NCBI GenBank assembly: GCA_023269545.1
Contig: JAHFTB010000006.1
Location: forward strand, 1-64,000
Length of the DNA: 64,000 nt
Direction of reading: 5' to 3'
Origin: Verrucomicrobiota bacterium
GTDB lineage: Bacteria > Verrucomicrobiota > Verrucomicrobiia > Chthoniobacterales > Xiphinematobacteraceae
In this document: positions 57,201 through 64,000 of the stretch, one piece after another
Layout: every line of letters starts with the position of its first letter
Position numbering within the stretch: the stretch's first letter is position 1
Position numbers and translations under genes: made by a program
Notes under the pieces: model-generated
What the model was told of the DNA's origin: nothing
Database searches by the model: none
Seen by the model: only the letters and a program-made list of their open reading frames with translations

Positions 57201-57424
57201 TATTAGGGGCTTTGCCATTGGCTTTGCAAAGCGGTACTGGTTCCGAGCTTCGCCGTCCATTAGGAGTGGCAATTGTCGGAGGATTATTGCTATCTCAATT
57301 GATTACTCTTTACACGACACCGGTGATCTATTTGGTTCTCGACCGGTTTGAAGAGTGGATGAAACGTCCCCGTTCCGAACAGGAAAAGAGAGAAGTTCCT
57401 CAGTCCGCTTCCATGGCAGTATGA
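54272..57424 (+). CDS. mdtB: RND multidrug efflux pump, MdtB-like
   Basis: This 1050-residue protein has the RND layout: a first membrane span, a large periplasmic loop, a central block of spans and a second loop. The proton-relay pair is visible in TGFVVDDAIVMIENI. The N-terminus FIKRPIATSLLMVAILL is typical. It is one of two tandem pumps, an arrangement like E. coli MdtB-MdtC, which work as a heteromer. It ends overlapping mdtC by 4 bases. Confidence 0.94.
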   Translation: MNISEPFIKRPIATSLLMVAILLVGLLGYRFLPVAALPTVDFPTIQVTSQYPGGDPEVMASLVTAPLEKQFGQMSGLSSMNSLSSLGTSVITLQFVLGKGIDQAAQDVQAAINAAGGFLPKDMPNPPVYNKVNPADTPILTLAITSDNLPLVKVNDYADSVLLQKLSEISGVGLVTIQGNQKSAVRVRVNPAALASQGISLETVRNTINQANVNAPKGSFDGVRQSYTIGANDQIRNASELAPIILAYRNGAAVRLQDVASVEDGVENSLIQAWISSRQRSYQPAVLIDIQRQPGANIIDTVDRIKMLLPKLTSSLPVGMHISVFSDRTETIRASVHDVQFTLVLTTFLVILVLFLFLRKLSATVIPSVALSLSIVGTFACMYAAGFSLDNLSLMALTISTGFVVDDAIVMIENIVRYIEQGESPLVAALKGSRQIGFTVISLSISLIAVFIPLLLMSGIVGRLFREFALTLSCAVIVSAVVSLTLTPMMCGKMLKTNTDKKEERLAKKKNRLAYLEVFFDQLLRIYDRSLLWVFKHQRATLLVAAATVVATGYLFYIIPKGLLPLQDTGLIVGVTDAAQDISFRKMEDLQKELSKLIAQDPDVLRVAAFVGAGTVNPTQNSGRFYIVLKPRENRANVQEIMTRISEAADRVIGIHLYLQATQDLQIDTRVSRTQFQYILEHVEPTTLMKWGPKLLNQLKTEPGLADVAIDQQNEGLQLNIVIDRTTASRLNVPVQAIDDALYDAFGQRQISVIYTELNQYRIVMENEEEFRNSPHALDRLYVSSTTGKLVPLTALATIHTSLAPLIITHQGQFPSVTISFNLRQGYSLGEAVRSIEQAQRSIGMPESIRTQFVGSVAEFQSSLRTEPFLILAALIVIYIVLGVLYESYVHPITILSTLPSAGVGALLALLVCKLEFSLVALIGIILLIGIVKKNAIMMIDFALDVRRDRSISATDAIYQACLLRFRPIMMTTAAALLGALPLALQSGTGSELRRPLGVAIVGGLLLSQLITLYTTPVIYLVLDRFEEWMKRPRSEQEKREVPQSASMAV

Positions 57425-60400
57425 AGAACCCATTTGTCTATCGTCCACGAGGCACGATGCTTTTAGGAGTGGGCTTGTTCCTTCTGGGAATGACGGCGTA
57501 TTTTTTCCTGCCCATTGCGCCATTGCCCAATGTGGATTTTCCAACAATCAATGTAAACGTTTCCCTACCAGGTGTTGATCCCCAGACCGCAGCAACTTCC
57601 TTAGCGGCCCCCTTGGAGCGGCGACTAGGGCAAATCGCTGGTTTAGCGGAAATGACTTCTTCCAGCACGTTGGGAGGCACATCCATTACTCTCCAGTTTG
57701 CATTGGATCGAAATATCGATAGTGCGGCGAGGGATGTGCAGGCTGCTATCAATGCTGCGGCTAGTGATCTGCCGCCCAATCTGCCATTCCCTCCCACTTA
57801 TCGGAAAACGAATCCTGCCGGAGCGCCTGTCATGGTCTTGGCAATGACCTCTGATACGGTGCCCATTTCAAAGGTGTATAATTTTGCGGACGAAATAGTG
57901 GCTCAACGATTGAGTCAAGTTTTGGGAGTGAGCCAGGTCCTCCTTGCCGGAGGGGCAAAGACAGCAGTCCGAGTACAGGTGGATCCCACACAACTTGCCA
58001 GTATGGGGATGAGCTTAGATGACTTGCAAGGTTTTCTTCAAAATACTAACCACTTTGCTCCACGCGGTGTTCTTGAGGCTAATGGCCGTTCCTATGCACT
58101 TCATACTAATGATCAGCTTCTCGATGCTGCAGGATATCAATTCCTAGTCATTTCCCAAAAAAACGGAATTCCCATCCCTCTTTCCTCAATAGCGCGAGTG
58201 GTGAATGGGACGGAAAATACACTGCAAGGAGGATGGTTCAATGGGAAACGCGCGGTCATTTTACCAATATTCAAACAACCAGATGCTAATGTTATTAATA
58301 TTGTCCGGGAAATCCGGAAGATCCTGCCCTCATTACAAGCATGGCTACCGCCGGGAGTTCATCTGGAAGTAGTGGCGGATCGTACTCAAACTATTAGGAC
58401 ATCAGTTCATGATGTTCAATTTACTTTACTATTAACCATCGCACTGGTGATTGTGGTGATGTGGTTATTTCTCCGCCGCCTGGCACCCACATTGGTTGCG
58501 GGAGTTACTGTTCCCCTGGCACTTGCCGGCACTTTCGGCGTGATGTGGCTGTGTGGATTTAGCCTTGATAACCTTTCTCTCATGGCTCTTACGGTTTCCG
58601 TAGGATTTTTAGTGGATGACGCAATTGTGGTCATCGAGAATATTGTTTGTTACCTCGATCAAGGGCATTCCCCATGGGAAGCAGCATTATTGGGCGCAAA
58701 GCAAATTGGATTTACAGTCATCTCGATGAGCGCTTCGTTGGTGGTTGTTTTCCTTCCTATTTTGCTTATGGGGGGAGTTGTGGGACGGATTTTTCGCGAA
58801 TTTGCGATCACTCTCAGTGCGTCGGTTTTGGTGTCGGGCATTATTTCTCTGACTCTGACTCCGACTTTGTGCGCACAGTTTTTGCACAAGGAAAATCTTG
58901 CGGAGGGAAGCGCCCTAGCCCGTTGGTTGGAAGCTCAATTTTCAAAGTTATCATCTCTCTACCAACAAGGGTTAATCTGGGTGCTCGAACACGAAAAACT
59001 CATGCGATGGTTCCTATTAGCCGCTCTGGTGGGAACGATATTTCTATACGTGATCATTCCCAAAGGATTTTTTCCACAGCAAGATACCGGATTGATATTT
59101 GGAGTGACCATGGCGGCACAGGATATTTCCTTTCAAACTTTGCAATTTAAACAAAAACAACTCGCACAAATCGTTAAAGACGATCCCGCAGTGGAGGGAG
59201 TAGGGTCCGTGATTATCAATGGAGCAGGCTTTTCCAGTGCGAGCGGACGACTTTTTATCGCTCTCAAACCCTGGGCGAAGCGCAAGGTACATGTGGATAA
59301 AGTGATCAATCGTCTTCGTCCAAAGCTCGCTGCAATTCAGGATATTACTCTCTATCTTTTTCCCTCCCAGGATCTCCGTATGGGAGGACGCCTTGGTACC
59401 GGGCAATATCAATATGCTCTGTCTTCGGCCGACCTTCCCTCTCTGCTGAAATGGGCTCCTCAACTCATCGAAAAATTACGATCTCATCCCCAACTCGCTG
59501 ATGTCAACAATGATCAGCAGTCCGGAGGCCTTCAAATGCGAGTCGTCGTCGATCGCAATGTCGCCGGGCGGTTTGGCATACAGCCAAAACAGGTGGATTC
59601 TATTTTATACAGTGCATTTGGCCAGCGGCAGGTATCTACAATTTATTCTCACATCAACCAATTTCATACGGTTTTGGAAGCCTATCCTGAATTGCTTAAC
59701 GATCCTAATTATCTCACCAAAATCTATATTAAATCTGCTTCCGGTTCTCTTCTTCCTCTGAATACGGTAGCGAATTTTGAAAAGGACAGCACTCCCTTGG
59801 CCGTAAATCATCAAGGACAATTTGCGGTGGTCACATTTTCTTTCAACTTGATGCCGGGGATCTCATTAGGCGAGGCAGCCAAAATAGTGGAGAAGGCCCA
59901 AGATGAATTACATATGCCTGTGTCTATTAAAGGTGAATTTGCGGGTAATGCAAAATTGTTTCAGAAAACTTCCTCTTCTCAGCCATTGCTTCTCCTTTCA
60001 GCTATTGGCGCCGTATATATTATTTTGGGAATACTTTATGAAAGCTTGATCCATCCGCTCACCATTCTTTCCACATTGCCTACGGCAGGAGTGGGGGCAT
60101 TGCTTGCTCTCTATTTTTTCCATATGGAACTTAGTATTGTGGCAATGATCGGAATTATTCTTTTGATAGGTATTGTGAAAAAGAATGCCATTATGATGGT
60201 TGATTTTGCTATTGGAGCACAAAGAGAACAAGGACTCACTCCGCGGGATGCCATTTATAAAGCCTGTCTGATACGATTCCGCCCCATTATGATGACAAGT
60301 GCTGCAGCCTTATTGGGTTCCATTCCCCTTGCTGTAGGATTTGGAACAGGAGCGGAGCTTCGTCAACCGCTGGGAGTCGCAATCGTTGGAGGCTTATTAG

Positions 60401-60519
60401 TCTCCCAGATTCTGACGCTTTTTACTACGCCGGTCGTTTATCTGGCTTTGGAACGTTTCCGGAGAGCGGCCATAGAATCTTCCCGCTCTCTTCTGCCTCA
60501 AATGGGTTTGTATCAATAG
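57421..60519 (+). CDS. mdtC: RND multidrug efflux pump, MdtC-like
   Basis: The 1032-residue product starts at ATG 57421, overlapping the mdtB stop. It has the same RND layout, with VGFLVDDAIVVIENI as the proton-relay site and LNVDFPTI-like N-terminal loop sequence (LPNVDFPTINV). It is similar to but distinct from its neighbour, as expected for the heteromeric MdtBC pump. It probably exports bile salts, novobiocin or like compounds, by family knowledge. Confidence 0.94.
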   Translation: MKNPFVYRPRGTMLLGVGLFLLGMTAYFFLPIAPLPNVDFPTINVNVSLPGVDPQTAATSLAAPLERRLGQIAGLAEMTSSSTLGGTSITLQFALDRNIDSAARDVQAAINAAASDLPPNLPFPPTYRKTNPAGAPVMVLAMTSDTVPISKVYNFADEIVAQRLSQVLGVSQVLLAGGAKTAVRVQVDPTQLASMGMSLDDLQGFLQNTNHFAPRGVLEANGRSYALHTNDQLLDAAGYQFLVISQKNGIPIPLSSIARVVNGTENTLQGGWFNGKRAVILPIFKQPDANVINIVREIRKILPSLQAWLPPGVHLEVVADRTQTIRTSVHDVQFTLLLTIALVIVVMWLFLRRLAPTLVAGVTVPLALAGTFGVMWLCGFSLDNLSLMALTVSVGFLVDDAIVVIENIVCYLDQGHSPWEAALLGAKQIGFTVISMSASLVVVFLPILLMGGVVGRIFREFAITLSASVLVSGIISLTLTPTLCAQFLHKENLAEGSALARWLEAQFSKLSSLYQQGLIWVLEHEKLMRWFLLAALVGTIFLYVIIPKGFFPQQDTGLIFGVTMAAQDISFQTLQFKQKQLAQIVKDDPAVEGVGSVIINGAGFSSASGRLFIALKPWAKRKVHVDKVINRLRPKLAAIQDITLYLFPSQDLRMGGRLGTGQYQYALSSADLPSLLKWAPQLIEKLRSHPQLADVNNDQQSGGLQMRVVVDRNVAGRFGIQPKQVDSILYSAFGQRQVSTIYSHINQFHTVLEAYPELLNDPNYLTKIYIKSASGSLLPLNTVANFEKDSTPLAVNHQGQFAVVTFSFNLMPGISLGEAAKIVEKAQDELHMPVSIKGEFAGNAKLFQKTSSSQPLLLLSAIGAVYIILGILYESLIHPLTILSTLPTAGVGALLALYFFHMELSIVAMIGIILLIGIVKKNAIMMVDFAIGAQREQGLTPRDAIYKACLIRFRPIMMTSAAALLGSIPLAVGFGTGAELRQPLGVAIVGGLLVSQILTLFTTPVVYLALERFRRAAIESSRSLLPQMGLYQ

Positions 60520-60772
60520 GTATTCGCTCTATGGTGCGCATTCTATTACTGATTTATGATTTAGGATGCTAATTTCCATTAAATAGCAGATATCTGTTGT
60601 TGGGAGCGTGATTTTTATTAGAGCCTGTCCAAAAAGACTGGTGTGGCGATCTTATTGCGGCGATCTGGTTGGCATATGGATGGTTTATTTTATGGGCGCT
60701 GCGCCATAATATAGCATATAAATCAGAGGATGAAATATTGGGTTGCCATTTTTGTTTGAGAGGAGGCGGTGT
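60520..60772. other. Intergenic region, no gene seen
   Basis: This 253-base stretch between mdtC and lipB has stops in all frames. It includes GAGCCTGTCCAAAAAGACTG near 60621, which resembles the outer end of some insertion sequences, but there is no transposase. A short direct repeat GGCGATCT occurs at about 60646 and 60660. Confidence 0.4.
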
Positions 60773-61411
60773 TTAAAAGTGCCCATCAGGTAATTTTTCT
60801 AAGAGGTGAAGAAAAATAGTTTTCGTAGTTTCCACTACTTCGGAAATCAGGACATCTTCGCCGATTTCAGCGGAGAGCGAGGTCATGGTGACACCGGAGA
60901 TTCCACAGGGAATAATATCTGAAAAACCAGACAAATTTTTTTCAACGTTCAATGCAAATCCGTGCATGGAAATCCATCGACGAACGCCAACACCAATGGA
61001 AGTAATCTTACGGTTTTCTACCCAAACACCGGTAAGCCCCTCCCGGCGCTGTCCGTTCACATCATATTTCTTTAGGATAGTAAGGTTTACTTCCTCGAGA
61101 AAACGCAGATACTTATGCAAATCACGTCCCCTGGCGGCGAGATTTAAAATAGGATAACAAACAAGTTGGCCGGGGCCGTGATAAGTTGCCTGTCCTCCAC
61201 GATTGGTACGATGAATTGGGAATGAAAGCTGGTTGCGATCTGAAAGACTGGATTCGTCTTGTGTCCTTCCGATCGTAAAGACGGGATCATGTTCCAGGAG
61301 AAGCAGCCGTTCATGGCCGCTGGCAGCGGCTTCTTTGACCCAATGCTCCTGCAGGAAGAGTCCCTCTTGATAGGGAATTCTTCCTATCCATTCTGCCGTG
61401 GGTATATTCAT
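60773..61411 (-). CDS. lipB: Octanoyltransferase LipB
   Basis: This 212-residue protein transfers octanoyl from ACP to lipoate-dependent enzymes. The signature RGGQATYHGPGQ is at 71-82, Lys135 lies in RKITSIG, and the catalytic Cys169 in IIPCGIS. It lies 3 bases downstream of ruvC. A lipoyl synthase gene is not in the window. Confidence 0.95.
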   Translation of the reverse strand: MNIPTAEWIGRIPYQEGLFLQEHWVKEAAASGHERLLLLEHDPVFTIGRTQDESSLSDRNQLSFPIHRTNRGGQATYHGPGQLVCYPILNLAARGRDLHKYLRFLEEVNLTILKKYDVNGQRREGLTGVWVENRKITSIGVGVRRWISMHGFALNVEKNLSGFSDIIPCGISGVTMTSLSAEIGEDVLISEVVETTKTIFLHLLEKLPDGHF

Positions 61412-61414
61412 GGA

Positions 61415-61933
61415 TTAAATAGAAGGATGAGGTTGTTTTAAGGAAAGAAAAGCCGAGCGTGTTTGGAAATGGGAGAGACCTATCGCGATGGCGTCCGCAG
61501 CATCTTCGGGAGGCGTTTCAGTCAGCCCTAGCCTTGCTCTAATCATAAAAGCTACTTGATGTTTTGCTGCAGCTCCGCGGCCGACAACCGCTTGTTTGAC
61601 TTTCCGAGGGGCGTATTCGTAAATCGGTAATCCGCATTCCGCAGCGGCCAAAATGGCGGCTCCCCGAGCAGCTCCCATGCTAATTGCGGTGCGATGGCTT
61701 TGTACGTAAATAATGGCTTCCACAGCAAGGGAACTCGGAGAATATTCCGCGATTAACTGAGAGATTTTTTGGCGGATAGAGAGAAGGCAACCGGAGAGGC
61801 GCACTACCGGAGCATTGCGAATAGTCCCGAACTGTAAACAGGAAATTCCCTGACTGCCGCCATCGCGGAGCATGGCATACCCCGTACTACGCAGAGAAGG
61901 ATCTATGGCCAAAACGGTTTCTATTTCCTTCAT
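61415..61933 (-). CDS. ruvC: Holliday junction resolvase RuvC
   Basis: The 172-residue product cuts Holliday junctions with RuvAB. The acidic active site is visible: Asp11 (LAIDPSLRSTGY), Glu72 (AVEAIIYVQS), and Asp144 and Asp147 (PPEDAADAIAI). The block APRKVKQAVVGRGAAAKHQV is typical. ATG 61933 is chosen over GTG 61942. ruvA and ruvB are not adjacent here. Confidence 0.95.
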   Translation of the reverse strand: MKEIETVLAIDPSLRSTGYAMLRDGGSQGISCLQFGTIRNAPVVRLSGCLLSIRQKISQLIAEYSPSSLAVEAIIYVQSHRTAISMGAARGAAILAAAECGLPIYEYAPRKVKQAVVGRGAAAKHQVAFMIRARLGLTETPPEDAADAIAIGLSHFQTRSAFLSLKQPHPSI

Positions 61934-61944
61934 AGAAACCACAC

Positions 61945-62032
61945 CTTAAAAAAATTGCGAATTAGCCTCAAGAACTGAATGAATCACACAATGTTTTCTT
62001 AAAAAAATCCAGTTCTGGGGCAGGTATTTATA
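61945..62032. repeat. Second repeat family, copy B
   Basis: About 88 bases aligning with 40133-40223, with common segments GCGAATTA, CAAGAACTGA, TCTTAAA and GGGCAGGTATTTAT. It fills the spacer between ruvC and the glycosyltransferase gene. Confidence 0.7.
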
Positions 62033-62972
62033 AAAAATCAAAAGCTTGGAGGACTGTCTGAATAGAGAGATCTTCCATGATGCCGGTGGGGGAAGTCAAT
62101 ACGCGGACGCAGGGGCTTGTGGGCGCCCACGTTTTCGGATCAGTGGGTCCATAGAGGAGAAGGCAACGCGCTCCCGCAGCGGCCGCAATATGTGAGACCC
62201 CCGTATCGTGCCCAACAAAGGCATGTGCTTTGGAAAGAAGCGCTGCTAAGCTGGGAAGAGGAAGGTTTTCAAGAAAGGTCAGCCGAGAGGAATGAAGCCG
62301 CTTGAATAAATGTCTGATCGAGGAGACATCTGCTTCTCCTCCTACGCAGAAGAGGGAATACTGAGGGAAGTTTTGTAAGATCCAGTGGCAGAAATCCTCC
62401 CAATAGGAGAGAGGCCAGTTCTTATATTTGCCCCCGCTTCCCGGATGTACTGCTATGAATGGAGTTTGCTTGCGGATTCCTCTTAAAATAAAAAGATCAC
62501 AGAGGGCTCTTTGATCTGCTTCCGAGGGGAAAAGACATGGAGCCGGATCTTTCAAAAAAAGACCTAAACTTTCCAAAGGCTGTGCAAGTTGGTAAGCAGC
62601 ATGCAATCCCGGTTTGATTTTTGGAGATCCTGAAATAATCGGTTCTTTCACGCCTGCACGGCGCAGATTTTGAACAAAGGTTTCATCCGGATCATGCAGA
62701 TAACTAAGGACTTTTTGAAATCCCGCGAAATAGTTGCACCATGTGGAATCCAGCTCCGCGTTCGAATGGAAAAACCCCGCTAATGGCGCAGCATCAATGC
62801 TTCGGGTATGCTCTGCATAATAACGCTCTTCCACCAACCGGACAATGGGATAACGCCCTAGAATGTCCACCTGCGCGTCGGGGAAAGCCTGCCGCAATAA
62901 TCTTATTGCCGGTAGAGTGAGAATAAAGTCCCCAATCGCACCGTCACGAATCACTAAGATTTTTCCAGTCAT
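62028..62972 (-). CDS. Glycosyltransferase family 9 (heptosyltransferase-like)
   Basis: The 314-residue product starts MTGKILVIRDGAIGDFILTL, the GT9 N-terminal motif. It has VHPGSGGKYKNWP in the middle and the sugar-nucleotide block VGHDTGVSHIAAAAGA followed by LLYGPTDPKTWAP near the end. Members add heptose or a similar sugar to lipopolysaccharide core. ATG 62972 was chosen because longer in-frame upstream starts add unrelated sequence overlapping the next gene. Confidence 0.9.
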   Translation of the reverse strand: MTGKILVIRDGAIGDFILTLPAIRLLRQAFPDAQVDILGRYPIVRLVEERYYAEHTRSIDAAPLAGFFHSNAELDSTWCNYFAGFQKVLSYLHDPDETFVQNLRRAGVKEPIISGSPKIKPGLHAAYQLAQPLESLGLFLKDPAPCLFPSEADQRALCDLFILRGIRKQTPFIAVHPGSGGKYKNWPLSYWEDFCHWILQNFPQYSLFCVGGEADVSSIRHLFKRLHSSRLTFLENLPLPSLAALLSKAHAFVGHDTGVSHIAAAAGARCLLLYGPTDPKTWAPTSPCVRVLTSPTGIMEDLSIQTVLQAFDFL

Positions 62973-63042
62973 GACATAGAATGTCGAAATATAACGGAAC
63001 CGGTATCCAATGAACCCTTTTAACCGGCTGTAAACATGCGGT

Positions 63043-63216
63043 TTATCTTGAACCCATGCCCAAACCTCCAAGAGCTCCGGCGCCTTCCCAGCTCTCCGGG
63101 CGGTTCCATGGGATGGAGCTTTCTTTCGGAGCGCTGGACAGATCATTATTTTGGGCGCATCCAGTGAACAGAGATACGATCGCGATGCCAATAATCAGGA
63201 AAATACGTCGTAACAT
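63043..63216 (-). CDS. Small lipoprotein, 57 residues
   Basis: The product from ATG 63216 has a signal segment of about 18 residues with lipobox LFTGC, giving Cys19. The mature part is hydrophilic and contains SSIPWNRPESWEGAGALGG. That block recalls small Verrucomicrobial lipoproteins, but I cannot name a family. It is located just upstream of the glycosyltransferase in the same direction. Confidence 0.7.
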   Translation of the reverse strand: MLRRIFLIIGIAIVSLFTGCAQNNDLSSAPKESSIPWNRPESWEGAGALGGLGMGSR

Positions 63217-63729
63217 AAAACAAAGTAAAATGCCTGTTAATACATTGGGCCGAGGGGGTGCAAGCAGAAACTGTGCTTTGAGTGTAGCTGGATGGCTATC
63301 GGGCATCGCCGGAATCGAGGTTTTTGAGATCCTGCCCTCACTCAATGAAGACTGGATATCGTCGTCAGGCATTGGTTTTTCACACAAGGCATTTTGAGGT
63401 TTTTGAGATCCTATCGAAGCCACATTCCCCTCATCGTAGGAATCCTTTCACAAAATATTTTGATGAACATCTGATGCTTTATCAAAAAATATGATCCCCT
63501 TCTGAGGTATTATATGCGGCGTATAGAACCATTTGTTTAGGTTTATGATTCGCTGTGTATTGCTTGATATGAACAAATGATTAGGTAGGTAATACTATTT
63601 AAAGTCGCTTAAAAAATAAATCAATGCAATCGGTTGTTAAGTAAAAAAGATCGTGATTAACTGTTGATATTAAAATTCGCCTTAACTGTTTAGAGCAAAA
63701 AAAGAAAATGGAACGATAGTATTTGTTCT
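63217..63729. other. Intergenic region with direct repeat, no gene seen
   Basis: These 513 bases have no convincing coding sequence. A 17-base direct repeat GAGGTTTTTGAGATCCT occurs at 63317-63333 and 63396-63412. The right half is AT-rich and leads into the last ORF. No terminator-like hairpin was noted. Confidence 0.5.
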
Positions 63730-64000
63730 ATGCCACTACCAATAGTTGATAAAAAAAATCATCATGCAAATCAAGCTTCAGTTTGTTCTGTAGACGCTTC
63801 AAGTGAATTCAGCCAGTCGCCTGCATCACCTTCCAGGAGGATGTCGGCCGGCGAGCATTGCGAGATTCCGTCGACTTTGCCTCTCGGAGCTTCTGCTCAA
63901 ATTAGTCCTGCTAGTAGAAGAACAAGGGGGATGGACAGGTCTTCATCGATGAGTGATGTGAAGGGGGGCGAAGGTTTTATCAAGGAGCCAAGCTTCTTGA
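63730..64000 (+). CDS. Unrecognised Ser/Arg-rich protein, cut by window end
   Basis: An ORF starts at ATG 63730 and is still open at the window end (90 codons seen). It is hydrophilic and rich in Ser, Ala and Arg, with SPSRRMSAGE, ISPASRRTRGMDRSSS and GGEGFIKEPS. There is no signal peptide or membrane span in the visible part. The AT-rich upstream DNA and odd composition resemble the 373-residue protein at 31331. Function is unknown. Confidence 0.5.
   Translation, partial: MPLPIVDKKNHHANQASVCSVDASSEFSQSPASPSRRMSAGEHCEIPSTLPLGASAQISPASRRTRGMDRSSSMSDVKGGEGFIKEPSFL

Noticed and set aside
60615-60640. Insertion-sequence end (GAGCCTGTCCAAAAAG)
   Set aside because: Similar to some IS ends, but no transposase or matching second end lies in the spacer.
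1-64000. CRISPR array
   Set aside because: No regularly spaced repeats with variable spacers were seen; the interspersed repeats are far apart and sit at gene starts.

Overview
The window looks like part of a Verrucomicrobiota chromosome (inference). The omega subunit, the hom-thrC-lysC order and the paired HtrA-like PDZ proteins fit that phylum. Base composition is moderate by eye, somewhat below 50% GC; it was not computed. Several disrupted genes, short interspersed repeats and two unrecognised AT-flanked proteins would suit a host-associated lineage, but nothing here proves that.

Region 1 (1-19.6 kb) is the right part of a prophage whose left end lies outside the window. The head genes are of lambda/HK97 type: gpW, portal, a single-ORF prohead protease-major capsid fusion, a gpFII-like connector and minor tail protein Z. 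A lysis cassette (small membrane protein, 3-TM holin, M15 endolysin) sits inside the head module. A complete P2-like contractile tail follows: gpV, W, J, I, fibre with tail collar, fibre assembly protein, sheath, tube, gpE with a -1 frameshift extension, tape measure, U, X and D. The right end carries a hipBA toxin-antitoxin pair and a tyrosine integrase broken by one frameshift. The integrase lies beside the 3' end of a tRNA-Leu(UAA), the probable integration site.

Region 2 (19.8-47.4 kb) is ordinary chromosome with accessory patches. It holds a UvrD/PcrA helicase, a PBP5-type carboxypeptidase, a TPR protein, proC, a lipoprotein, leuCD, a protease/pseudoprotease pair, a 45-residue Cys-rich secreted peptide and an unrecognised 373-residue membrane protein. 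It continues with a metallophosphoesterase, nadA, fabD, a GNAT enzyme, tRNA-Ser(GGA), the threonine operon hom-thrC-lysC, a lysozyme-like secreted protein, PolX, a twice-frameshifted SWIM-SNF2 helicase, rpoZ and smpB.

Region 3 (47.4-64 kb) has a LysR regulator divergent from an FAD/NAD(P)-binding protein, then a decayed 0.8-kb spacer with a remnant of a prophage-type coiled-coil gene. It continues with trpE-trpG, an MdtABC-type RND efflux operon, lipB, ruvC, a family 9 glycosyltransferase, a small lipoprotein and the start of an unrecognised serine-rich protein.

The most unusual signal is an approximately 84-bp repeat present in five clear copies (29.1, 30.7, 35.5, 46.4 and 54.2 kb). All five have the same orientation relative to the gene that follows, and three abut the start codon. 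Their complementary ends and the invariant GCTCCCAGAGC suggest a structured 5' leader or a MITE-like mobile repeat. A second, smaller repeat family is seen at 40.1 and 61.9 kb.
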